Of a stretch of 53,101 nt of DNA, positions 37,722 to 45,808 are shown piece by piece. Within the stretch, counting starts at the first letter, position 1; every line of letters starts with the position of its first letter. The position numbers were made by a program, and so were the translations under genes. The notes beneath the pieces are model-generated. The model ran no database searches and had not been told where the DNA came from. It worked only from the letters and a program-made list of their open reading frames with translations. Source of the DNA: an uncultured Prevotella sp. (GTDB lineage Bacteria; Bacteroidota; Bacteroidia; Bacteroidales; Bacteroidaceae); the NCBI GenBank assembly GCA_905233425.1, contig CAJOEC010000014.1, forward strand, positions 1-53,101. The letters run 5' to 3'.

Positions 37722-40700
37722 TTATCTCACGACAATCTTCTGGCCGTTCCTCAGATAGAGACCCTTTTTCACCGGCTTTCCGTTGAGGCGCCGCCCATCA
37801 AGGGTGTACCATGAGCCGGAAGGGTGAGAGGTGAGGGGTGAGAGGTGAGAGTCTTCGATACTGGTGGCCTCGCCCCAGTTGATGGTGAGGCGGGCGGGAG
37901 CAGGACGGCTGCCACTTACTATGGCACTCTTGGGAAGGTAAATTTTCCCTGCTTCCAGGGTGCCGGCAGCATTGAGCACGAACTCGCCATTGTAGAGGAT
38001 GTAGATTTGGCCTGCAGTGAAAGATGTTCCTGTTGACACTGCCAGTTTGTTCTCACTTACTGTAGGTGCTGCCCCGCTTGTCGGCTGTGCCATGAATCCG
38101 TTGGAGCTGGCAGTGGAAAGCAGTATCACGGGAACATCTTCAGGGATATAGCTCAACGATGGTGCCGTAACTACATTGCCGCTGACTCCTGTCACGATAT
38201 GTGCCGTGTAGCCCGTCGGCGTGGCGAAGGCCCCCTCACCGCTGCCAATGACAAAGGAAGAAGTCCATTCTGTATTAGCGCTATTGGGATGGAAATCAAC
38301 GTTCACGAACTTGGCCTTGACCGATCCCGTGTAGTTGTTGGCTCCAGTAAAAGTGACAATGTGGTACTTGGGGTTGCTGTCGTCTGTGGAAAGGAAATAG
38401 TCGTATGCAGTGCCTTCTGTTCCTACCGTAAGCGGCGTGCTGTTATGGCTGATGCCTGGAACGGAATATGTGTTGCTACTTTTCGTAATGGCATCAATAG
38501 TGATGCCTGTGGCGGGGGCTATCCCGCTTCCTAAACTCTTTGGGGTGATAGTGAAAGTTGCGCCGGAAAAATTGATTGAATAATTGCCAGAAGAACAAGC
38601 TAATGTTCCTATATTGATGGCGTATGTGCCAACATTATCGCCAGTTTCACGCACCAAAGCGCCTGTAAGATTATCGCCGATGCTTTCTCCACCAACAAGT
38701 CCGGAATATGTATATGTCAGCTCTGGGTCGTCATCGCGATATTCCTTTGATTTCGCATCGGCAGTGACAGTTAGCGCAGCCGGGGCAATGGTGAACGTCG
38801 TATAACCGTTCCAGATGTACAAGTTATCGGTTAGGTCAGCATCAGTAATGGTGACGGTGGCCGTGCCGGCATTAACGTTGTTAGCGTAAGAAAACGTGTA
38901 TGTTGCCGGTGATGTAGGCGCTGTCGTTTTGCTTCCCGTTTCTCCTATTGACACCTCTGTAACTGTCGGCTCCTTAGCAGTACCATCGTAGGTGTATGCG
39001 TTTTCCGAAAGCGTGATATTGGGCTTGTTGAGCAGGGTGACAACATCGGAAGAGGCTGTAACCGTCTCACCACTCTTGACGACTGCAATAGCTTTGATAC
39101 GCACTTGCTCAGTTGAAGGCCAACTGTCATTGCTGCTGTCGTAAAGCGTAGAAGCATCCGTAGGCTCACTATCATCAGCAGTCTGATAATGTATCTCCGC
39201 TCCATTCGTGGCGCAGGAAATGGTGATATTTCCATTCGATTCCTCGAAGACGGGGGGCAAGCATAAAGCAGATGCAGTAAACTGCCAGATGGCATTGCCA
39301 TTGCTTCTGGTGGCTTGGGTTTTTAGTGGATTATTATTGTCTCTCCACATCGAGCAGATATTAGCAAGCGTTTCGTTCTTCAGCGGTTTCGGAACAATGA
39401 ACCATCGGTCTTCCACCCAAGAACGGGCAAAGGCGAATTTGTAGCGCTCAGCGTTGCTATTGTCTATGCTGCTATGCAACACAAAGGCGTTGCTCTGGTT
39501 TGCGCTACTCACTGCGCCCGTATAGTACAGGTATTCTCCTGTCAAGGCATTGCGGATGTTGTAGTAAGTCAGCCAGTCTGAATTGGTTGCTGTCTCCACC
39601 TGCTCAAAATACCAGTCCTGATTGTCAGCAACTGTGGCAGAGGTGGTGACATAACCTCCTGCCGTTGCTGCAGGAGTGATGACTGAAGCAGAGGTGGCGT
39701 TAGTAGACATCTTGTAATAATATGCTTTGCTGTTATCCGACACCGTAAACGGCGGTGTGGTGTTAAGGTCAGCATATAGAATAAAGTGCCAGCAGGAACT
39801 CTCTGAGCTATTACTGTTACTTAAAGTGACACGGGCAACATTGTCATTGTTACTCCCCTTCTGCAGGAATCTGTTCCCTGATGTCAAACTATAAGGCTGG
39901 ATGTTATAGCCTACAATAGTTCCACTGCTGGAATATGACGGGATACTGAACTTATATCCGTCGTCGCTGTCACTGAAACTGCTGGAGGCCTTCACCACAA
40001 TCTGACTGCCAGAAGCCGCACTGCTGTCGTAATACAGGTAATCGCCCGAAGAATTGTTGACGATATAATAATAGACCGTATTATTTTCTGTGGTGACATA
40101 CTTGAACAGCCACTCCATCGTGGGGCGCAGCAAGCTGCTAGTGTTGACGGTGGTGTTGCCACTGCCATCATCGTCGCCAGGAATCATAAAGTACACACCT
40201 TGGCTTTCGCCTTCGATTGTCCACCTTTTATTATAGCTTCTGATGAGGTAAGGACGCTTGTTGGCATCTGTGGCATCTATGGTTGTCTGAATTAAAACTT
40301 CGTATATGGATTCTGTAGATGTACCGACACCGTCTTTGGAAACAATAGCACGGATTTTTGTAACACCTGCTGTTAGCACAAAACTTGTAGATGCTGTCGG
40401 ATTCGGGGCTACTGGAGCTACTGAACTCAGTGATGAGGTCGTAGCCTCTGTTCCATCGGTGGTATAATAAATCGTTGCACCAGGATAAGTGCAAGAAATG
40501 CTCGCAGTATTCGTGGCAACATCATAGGTGATATATGGCGGTGCCACATAATTCTCAACTTCGCTGATTTGCCATTTTATCTTATTATTAGCTCTATTCG
40601 ATTGAGTCTGTAGTGAAGATGAAGTATTTACATACCATACACCACTATAGTTTGTCTTCGTAAACTGTGCTAACGGTTTTGGAATGATATAGTATTCGCC

Positions 40701-42527
40701 ATCCACTGTTGTCTTTGCCAAAGCAAATTTATAATTGTCGGTAGGCGTATTAGGAAGGGCTCCCATCTCCAAAGCATCTGATATAGTGGTAGAGGCCGCA
40801 TCTTTTGCAAAATACATGGCTTCGCCCGTCATGGCATTCAGAATGTAATAGTAAGTGGCCCAACCATCATCGCCTGCAACCATGAAATACCACTTCTGAT
40901 AGTCGCTTACGCCGTTAGAGGTTTTTACATAGGTTGCTGTTCCTGTTGGTGGAGTGATACGATAGCTGGTTGCATCTGACGATGTGAAGGTATAATAAGT
41001 GGCAGAGGTGTTATCTGATACTGAAACAGGTGACGGGAAATTCTTATTGGCAACTAAGATAAGGTTCCAACGGAAATAATCAGCATTGTTAGCGCTATTA
41101 AGTAAAACCGCATCAGTTGTCCCATTTCCATTTTTCTTATAAACATACTTTTTGGCTTCTTTTGAGTATATATTGTAACCCGATAGGGTTTCACCATCGT
41201 AATAAGGCGTGATGGAAAATTTAAAGGGATCCGTGTCCGTTTTTGTATTGACGATATACAGGTTGTCACTATTGCGTTGCAGATAGCCAGCAGCCGAAGT
41301 ATTGTAGATATAGTAATATTGCACGCCATCAGTAGTTCCCGCATCTTCAAAATGCCACGACATGCCTACCTGCGGCAAACTTGATGTGTTCACAGTAGTA
41401 TTCGAGCCACTGACATCGCCAACAGTCATATAAAAGTTGGCATTCTCGACACTTTGCAACAGATATGGATTGCTGCTACCCACAGGAACATAGGAATTTG
41501 TTGTAATTTCCGAGTATCCATTGTTAACAAAGGCTGCTGCCTTGATATTTACAACACTTGTCAATGAAATAGGTGTCCCAGTATAAGTCAATCTGTTTCC
41601 ATTTGTATTATCTGTAGGATCTGATCCATCTGTCGTATAATATATTGTGACATTTTCAGCATAAGGGAAGCTTATCTCAATTGAATTGTCTGAATTATAT
41701 GAAACAATTGGTTTGACCTTCTCAAAATACCATTTTGATCCTGCGTCAGTAGCTTTATCATAAATACCGACGATACCATAAATACTAATATCAGAAGGTG
41801 CTCCTTCTTGGCCTATATAAGAATTATTGTCACCTGGATCACCCGCCAAATTGTCATAATTACCCTTAGCAGGATTTAGATAATTTGAAGTAGAATTGAC
41901 AGGAGAAATGTTATAATAGCCATTATTAAGCGTTATTATAAACTTTGAACCATTTCCAGGAGGGTTTGCAAAGCTTTCAAGATGGAAACGCATGCGTCCG
42001 GATTTGCTAGTTCCTGAAATTTGTCCGTGAAACGTCAGATACTTACCAGTCTTCTGGTGGATAATATAGCATTGATTAGTACCTTCTATATTCTGAATTT
42101 TCCACAAGGCTTTTGATAAATCAAATTCATCGTGGTTGTAGCACTGATAGGTGGTAATAAATGGCTTATCCGTGTCAGTAGTAGTATATTTATTGGTGTT
42201 GTTTTCGTATAGATAGAACACATAGCTTTCCGTCGGACACATGTAATAATTGGTCTGTGGCGAAGAAACAGAATAAGTGGGGGCCTTGTCATTATTATTT
42301 GCAATATAATAATATCCATCATCTATCTGTCCCCACACCCCTGAGACTCCCACAACCATCATCAGGAGCAGGGATACGGCATAGCGGAGATAGCGATGTG
42401 AGAAGCAACAGATCATGGAGCTTCCTTCTCCCTTCCTTCTCCCTTCCTTCTCCCTTGCTTCTCCCTTGCTACGCCCTTGGAAGAGGGTCTTATGTCCGTA
42501 GTATCTTATGGTCATATCGTGTGTCAT
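37722..42527 (-). CDS. Giant secreted protein with chitobiase-like, MBG and T9SS-type C-terminal domains (about 1601 aa)
   Basis: Candidate starts are 42551, 42527 (MTHDMTIRYYGHK) and 42416; the signal peptide is in MICCFSHRYLRYAVSLLLMM followed by VVGVSGVWGQ. Three blocks repeat a ricin-like or carbohydrate-binding-like unit (YYYIYNTSAAGYLQRN) and a chitobiase C-terminal-like unit (VTIYYTTDGSDPTDN). Near residues 1200-1400 is an MBG-like module (LTVTADAKSKEYRDDDPELT). The end, SWYTLDGRRLNGKPVKKGLY plus LRNGQKIVVR, is a typical type A T9SS sorting tail, so it is probably surface-anchored or secreted. An 11-base tandem repeat lies between the two candidate starts, and a heptamer run sits just before the sorting tail. 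Confidence 0.85.
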   Translation of the reverse strand: MTHDMTIRYYGHKTLFQGRSKGEAREKEGRRKGEGSSMICCFSHRYLRYAVSLLLMMVVGVSGVWGQIDDGYYYIANNNDKAPTYSVSSPQTNYYMCPTESYVFYLYENNTNKYTTTDTDKPFITTYQCYNHDEFDLSKALWKIQNIEGTNQCYIIHQKTGKYLTFHGQISGTSKSGRMRFHLESFANPPGNGSKFIITLNNGYYNISPVNSTSNYLNPAKGNYDNLAGDPGDNNSYIGQEGAPSDISIYGIVGIYDKATDAGSKWYFEKVKPIVSYNSDNSIEISFPYAENVTIYYTTDGSDPTDNTNGNRLTYTGTPISLTSVVNIKAAAFVNNGYSEITTNSYVPVGSSNPYLLQSVENANFYMTVGDVSGSNTTVNTSSLPQVGMSWHFEDAGTTDGVQYYYIYNTSAAGYLQRNSDNLYIVNTKTDTDPFKFSITPYYDGETLSGYNIYSKEAKKYVYKKNGNGTTDAVLLNSANNADYFRWNLILVANKNFPSPVSVSDNTSATYYTFTSSDATSYRITPPTGTATYVKTSNGVSDYQKWYFMVAGDDGWATYYYILNAMTGEAMYFAKDAASTTISDALEMGALPNTPTDNYKFALAKTTVDGEYYIIPKPLAQFTKTNYSGVWYVNTSSSLQTQSNRANNKIKWQISEVENYVAPPYITYDVATNTASISCTYPGATIYYTTDGTEATTSSLSSVAPVAPNPTASTSFVLTAGVTKIRAIVSKDGVGTSTESIYEVLIQTTIDATDANKRPYLIRSYNKRWTIEGESQGVYFMIPGDDDGSGNTTVNTSSLLRPTMEWLFKYVTTENNTVYYYIVNNSSGDYLYYDSSAASGSQIVVKASSSFSDSDDGYKFSIPSYSSSGTIVGYNIQPYSLTSGNRFLQKGSNNDNVARVTLSNSNSSESSCWHFILYADLNTTPPFTVSDNSKAYYYKMSTNATSASVITPAATAGGYVTTSATVADNQDWYFEQVETATNSDWLTYYNIRNALTGEYLYYTGAVSSANQSNAFVLHSSIDNSNAERYKFAFARSWVEDRWFIVPKPLKNETLANICSMWRDNNNPLKTQATRSNGNAIWQFTASALCLPPVFEESNGNITISCATNGAEIHYQTADDSEPTDASTLYDSSNDSWPSTEQVRIKAIAVVKSGETVTASSDVVTLLNKPNITLSENAYTYDGTAKEPTVTEVSIGETGSKTTAPTSPATYTFSYANNVNAGTATVTITDADLTDNLYIWNGYTTFTIAPAALTVTADAKSKEYRDDDPELTYTYSGLVGGESIGDNLTGALVRETGDNVGTYAINIGTLACSSGNYSINFSGATFTITPKSLGSGIAPATGITIDAITKSSNTYSVPGISHNSTPLTVGTEGTAYDYFLSTDDSNPKYHIVTFTGANNYTGSVKAKFVNVDFHPNSANTEWTSSFVIGSGEGAFATPTGYTAHIVTGVSGNVVTAPSLSYIPEDVPVILLSTASSNGFMAQPTSGAAPTVSENKLAVSTGTSFTAGQIYILYNGEFVLNAAGTLEAGKIYLPKSAIVSGSRPAPARLTINWGEATSIEDSHLSPLTSHPSGSWYTLDGRRLNGKPVKKGLYLRNGQKIVVR
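37824..37851 (-). repeat. Four heptamers (GTGAGAG) in giant protein 3
   Basis: GTGAGAG, GTGAGGG, GTGAGAG, GTGAGAG in a row; translated as SHLSPLTSHP just before the T9SS-type tail. Confidence 0.9.
42424..42478 (-). repeat. Five-copy 11-base repeat in the 5' end of giant gene 3
   Basis: CCTTCTCCCTT three times, then GCTTCTCCCTT and GCTACGCCCTT. Eleven is not a multiple of three, so a copy change shifts the frame between the start at 42527 and the signal peptide but not one at 42416. Confidence 0.9.
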
Positions 42528-42610
42528 ATTCATCCGTGTAATCTGTTTCATCCGTTCAATCCGTGTAATCCGTGGTTCTTGTTATATTTTGTTAATTCCT
42601 TGCAGAATTA

Positions 42611-42642
42611 TTTGGTTCGTATAGAATTATTTCCTATCTTTG
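42611..42642 (+). promoter_or_regulatory. Promoter of the small RNA next to Abi
   Basis: TTTG (42611-42614), 20 bases, TATCTTTG (42635-42642), on the plus strand facing the Abi gene. Confidence 0.8.
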
Positions 42643-42648
42643 CAGTGT

Positions 42649-42697
42649 TGAATCCCATCAGCCCCTGACGCAAGTCAAGCTGGTGGGTATTGTTTTA
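42649..42697 (+). ncRNA. Short structured RNA convergent with Abi, copy 1
   Basis: Predicted start about 42649. Outer stem CCCATCAGC (42654-42662) with GCTGGTGGG (42679-42687), one T-G wobble; inner stem TGAC/GTCA closed by a GCAA (GNRA) tetraloop; then TATTGTTTTA. The T-rich end overlaps the Abi stop codon. It could be a free hairpin RNA, a terminator, or both. Confidence 0.6.
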
Positions 42698-43393
42698 TAC
42701 TGGTTTTAGTCTGTCTATCTTTTTGCAAACACGATTTACATGGTCTATGCCATAGAGAAAAACACTACTTTTGATACCCATCCATTCAAGTAACACCTGC
42801 ATCTTTTGGTATTCATTACGGATGTAGTCAGTGTATATTTGTTCCCCTTGAGCAGGAAAGCAAATAGGTTCGTGGTGTGCTATGCGATTACGTAGAGTGT
42901 TTATCTTGTCCAGTTCATTGAATATGTAAGAGGGGTTATATTGAGCTTGAGCAGAAGACCGTGGACGATTAGGGAAAATCCGAAGCAGGTCTCTTCCCGT
43001 TTGGCGATATTGTATTGGAGAGAACATGTATTTCCATATTCCGAATTCCATTTCTGCCAGCAATTTGGTGTGTGAATAGGCATTGTCTCTCTGTAATTTG
43101 TTATATGCAAAATAAATTATGTCACGCGTTTTAGATAATATTGGCAATGTAAAGATGCCATTAGGCATAACGGAATTTTTCAGCCATTCATTACCAAAAC
43201 GAGCGGACAAATGACTATTGATTGCATTACGTAGTGCAACTTCAAAAAAACTGATTATTGCAAAGGCGGTCTGGGCCAGCTCTACGTTATAGCGGTAGAG
43301 CGTCATCGCCTTACGGGTATCGCCACAACAGGCCTGTACATAGCGTGTCATGCGCTCCGCAGAGATAATCCGTTCAAAGTCCTTGTATTTCAT
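42695..43393 (-). CDS. Abi-family (Abi_2, AbiD/F-like) HEPN protein
   Basis: This 232-aa protein matches the Abi_2 family of abortive-infection proteins. It has two RX4-6H motifs of the HEPN RNase type: R55-H61 (RNAINSH) and R178-H183 (RNRIAH, in TLRNRIAHHEPI). HEPN proteins of this kind cut RNA and stop growth when a phage attacks; activity here is inferred. Start MKYKDFERIISAERMTRYVQ follows a canonical promoter. The 3' end meets a convergent small RNA. A shortened paralogue with the same RNA lies at 51842-52189. Confidence 0.85.
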   Translation of the reverse strand: MKYKDFERIISAERMTRYVQACCGDTRKAMTLYRYNVELAQTAFAIISFFEVALRNAINSHLSARFGNEWLKNSVMPNGIFTLPILSKTRDIIYFAYNKLQRDNAYSHTKLLAEMEFGIWKYMFSPIQYRQTGRDLLRIFPNRPRSSAQAQYNPSYIFNELDKINTLRNRIAHHEPICFPAQGEQIYTDYIRNEYQKMQVLLEWMGIKSSVFLYGIDHVNRVCKKIDRLKPV

Positions 43394-43414
43394 ACTGTGG
43401 CTCCTTTAAATGTG

Positions 43415-43445
43415 CAAAGTTACGACAATTTTTTGAAATGGCAAA
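43415..43445 (-). promoter_or_regulatory. Abi promoter
   Basis: On the minus strand TTTG, 19 bases, TAACTTTG, ending 22 bases before the start codon. Confidence 0.8.
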
Positions 43446-43467
43446 GTTTTTGACGAAATAACTGAGG

Positions 43468-43626
43468 TTACGCTATAGTGGCTTCCACGGTCATTATCAG
43501 GAGCAGGATTGCAAATCCTGATACTCGGTTCTGTCGGATTAATCCGACAGAACGGCATCCGCCAGAACGGCTGCGCAAGTGGCGGCAGTCAGTTGTCTGT
43601 ATGTTCCGTTTCATATTGTGTGTCAT
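43468..43626 (-). repeat. Cassette-boundary repeat with 52-aa small ORF (divergent copy)
   Basis: The ORF starts MTHNMKRNIQ and ends in a hydrophobic stretch GFAILLLIMTVEATIA. Its middle carries three palindromes: CAGGATT/AATCCTG at 43504-43520, a perfect 26-base one at 43528-43553 (arm GTTCTGTCGGATT), and CCGCC/GGCGG to about 43585. Only its two ends match the other boundary copies. Confidence 0.6.
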
Positions 43627-43662
43627 ATTTATTCGTGTAATTCGTTTAATTCGTGGTTCTTA

Positions 43663-44559
43663 TTATAATTGGTTCAATATGATGTTCTTGTCAAACTCAA
43701 GTTTGTCTATGGCGAATAGCTTGCGCCCTAAGTCTTTGAAGGAGGCGCCGCAATGCCACAGGTATTCATCGATGATAAGGAAGCGGTCGTGGAATGGGTG
43801 GGTGAACGCCGCAATGTTGACAGGCTGGGTGCTGTGCTCTTGGTTATGAAGCTGCTGTAGCCGAAGCAGGCCTGCATCAATCCGCTCTGTGTAAATGGTT
43901 GCATCAACCCCTGTCCCCCTGACATCCAACAAGTCGAAGGTCTTGGCATCGACATAGCTGTCAATAAGAATCACCTCTTTTTTGGCCGTCTTCACGAGAT
44001 CCTCCACGAACAGGCGGGCAGAGAACACCTGACCCTGATGGAACACACCTACAACCGGCGGCTGGTTCGTCCTTACGAAGAAGTCGATTTTCTCTTGATG
44101 GTCAGCAAGGGTGGATTCTATCTTCTGGATCTCATTTTGCTGAGTATCAAAGCGAGCGTCTATACGCCGTTCCAATTGTGACAATTGTTGGTTGATGGCA
44201 TATCCTCGGAGGAGCAGCTCTTTCAAAACAGAGGTGGCCCAAATTCTGAACTGGGTTCCACGCTTACTCTTCACCCTGTAGCCTACGGAAATAATGACAT
44301 TCAGATTGTATATTTTTGTGGGTTTGAACTTTGACAGAGTATTATGCAAAATCTGCATATTACTTGTTTCCTGTAGTTCTCCCTCACGAAAGACATTGCC
44401 GATGTGTCTGGCTATTACTGATTGGTCTTTTTGGAACAACTCTGCCATTTGCGCCTGCGTCAGCCACACCGTATCATCATCAAGACGAACCTCCAGCCTG
44501 ATGGTCTCATCGGGCTGGTACATCACGATTTCGCCTTTATTGCTGTCTATGCTGTTCAT
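43663..44559 (-). CDS. RhuM-like / PLD-like protein, paralogue 2
   Basis: 298 aa, with the same layout as the 29173 gene: GEIVMYQPDETIRLEVRLDD, helix-turn-helix TVWLTQAQMAELFQKDQSVI, IYNLNVIISVGYRVKSKRG, a coiled coil around LERRIDARFDTQQNEIQKIE, then EVILIDSYVDAKTF and FHDRFLIIDEYLWHCGAS. The segment between the helix-turn-helix and the IYNLN block (SNMQILHNTLSKFKPTK) differs fully from the other paralogues and is where its palindrome lies. Its upstream 130 bases are nearly identical to those of paralogue 3. Confidence 0.8.
   Translation of the reverse strand: MNSIDSNKGEIVMYQPDETIRLEVRLDDDTVWLTQAQMAELFQKDQSVIARHIGNVFREGELQETSNMQILHNTLSKFKPTKIYNLNVIISVGYRVKSKRGTQFRIWATSVLKELLLRGYAINQQLSQLERRIDARFDTQQNEIQKIESTLADHQEKIDFFVRTNQPPVVGVFHQGQVFSARLFVEDLVKTAKKEVILIDSYVDAKTFDLLDVRGTGVDATIYTERIDAGLLRLQQLHNQEHSTQPVNIAAFTHPFHDRFLIIDEYLWHCGASFKDLGRKLFAIDKLEFDKNIILNQL
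44338..44364. repeat. Palindrome inside RhuM paralogue 2
   Basis: Inner arms TATGCA/TGCATA around AAATC (44343-44359), with outer AGTA/TACT after one mismatch on each side. Confidence 0.8.
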
Positions 44560-44587
44560 CGTCTATCTACGTTCTTCTACGACAATG

Positions 44588-44715
44588 CAAAATTACAACT
44601 ATTCTCCGAAACAACCAAATAATTAGGCGAAAAACTGTTCCCACGCCTCCGTGGCTCCCGCAGTCATCCTCCTGTTATCTCGTTTCCTATCGTTGTGTGT
44701 CATATCGTGTGCCAT
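44588..44715 (-). repeat. Cassette-boundary repeat: 30-aa ORF plus promoter
   Basis: Small ORF 44623-44715 (MAHDMTHNDRKRDNRR... ending GATEAWEQFFA). Right after its TAA comes the promoter on the minus strand: TTTG (44616-44619), 20 bases, TAATTTTG (44588-44595), which drives RhuM paralogue 2. Confidence 0.8.
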
Positions 44716-44749
44716 ATTGATTCGCAAAATTCGTTAAATACATGGTCTG

Positions 44750-45643
44750 TTATAATTGGTTCAGTATGATGCTCTTGTCAATACCCATAAGCTCGAAGGC
44801 AAACAGACGCTTGCCGAGGTCTTTGAATGATGCCCCAAAATGATATAGACTGTCATCGAGGATAAGGAAGCGGTCGTGGAAACGGCTATTGTACTCCTTC
44901 ACTTCTATTCTCCGGCCATATTGCTGCTGGTTGAGTTGCTGAAGATGAGTCAGCGACTGCCCTACATGTTCTGTATAGATAGTGGCAACAACACCCTGTT
45001 CCCGCTTTTCAAGAATATCAAAGACAGAGGCATCAATGTAATTGTCTATCAAGATAATCTCTTGCTTGGCAGATTTCACGAGTGCTTCCACCAACTTGTA
45101 GGCATCGAAGATTTGCCCTTCGAACAGCACCCCCTCCACTGGCGGTTGGTTTGTTCGCACGAAGAAGTCTATCTTCTCCTGATGGGCATTCAAAGTGTTT
45201 TTTATGTCTTGTATTTCCGCTTGTTGAGTATCCATTTTCTGTTCCAACTGACGCATCTGATAATTAATAGAATACCCACGGAGCAAATACTCTTTAAGTA
45301 CTTGGTTTGCCCAAATGCGGAACTCAATACCTTTTTCTGATTTCACGCGATAGCCAACGGAAATAACCATATCTAAACTGTAGAATTCAACAGTTCGGTT
45401 TACCATACGATTTCCCTCTTTCTGAACTATCGCAAATTTTGCGACAGTTGGAACTTTTCGCAGTTCTTCTTGAAGAGCATTGCCAATATGCTTGCCTATC
45501 GTCTTAATGTCTCGGCCGAACAGTTCTGCCATTTGCTGACGATTCAGCCATGCGTTTTCATCCGCAAAACGCACCTCCAGCCTGATGGTTTCGTCGGGCT
45601 GGTACATCACGATTTCACCTTTATTGCTGTCTATGCTGTTCAT
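44750..45643 (-). CDS. RhuM-like / PLD-like protein, paralogue 3
   Basis: 297 aa. N-terminus GEIVMYQPDETIRLEVRFAD nearly identical to paralogue 2, helix-turn-helix AWLNRQQMAELFGRDIKTIG, then the variable segment VPTVAKFAIVQKEGNRMV and FYSLDMVISVGYRVKSEKG. A coiled coil (RQLEQKMDTQQAEIQDIKNT) leads to the PLD-like end IILIDNYIDASVF and FHDRFLILDDSLYHFGAS. The C-terminal 80 residues are close to paralogue 2, so the pair looks like a duplication that diverged mainly in the middle. Confidence 0.8.
   Translation of the reverse strand: MNSIDSNKGEIVMYQPDETIRLEVRFADENAWLNRQQMAELFGRDIKTIGKHIGNALQEELRKVPTVAKFAIVQKEGNRMVNRTVEFYSLDMVISVGYRVKSEKGIEFRIWANQVLKEYLLRGYSINYQMRQLEQKMDTQQAEIQDIKNTLNAHQEKIDFFVRTNQPPVEGVLFEGQIFDAYKLVEALVKSAKQEIILIDNYIDASVFDILEKREQGVVATIYTEHVGQSLTHLQQLNQQQYGRRIEVKEYNSRFHDRFLILDDSLYHFGASFKDLGKRLFAFELMGIDKSIILNQL
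45425..45449. repeat. Palindrome inside RhuM paralogue 3
   Basis: Inner arms TCGCAAA/TTTGCGA around T (45430-45444), with outer AACT/AGTT after one mismatch on each side. Confidence 0.85.
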
Positions 45644-45671
45644 CGTCTATCTACGTTTTTCTACGGCAATG

Positions 45672-45799
45672 CAAAATTACAACTATTCTCCGAAACAACC
45701 AAATAATTAGGCGAAAAACTGCTCCCACGCCTCCGTGGCTCCTGCGGTCATCCTCCTGTTATCTCGTTTCCTATCGTTGTGTTTCATATCTTGTGTCAT
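45672..45799 (-). repeat. Cassette-boundary repeat: 30-aa ORF plus promoter
   Basis: Small ORF 45707-45799 (MTQDMKHNDRKRDNRR... GATEAWEQFFA), then on the minus strand TTTG, 20 bases, TAATTTTG (45672-45703) for RhuM paralogue 3. Nearly identical to the copy at 44588. Confidence 0.8.
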
Positions 45800-45808
45800 A
45801 ATATATAA

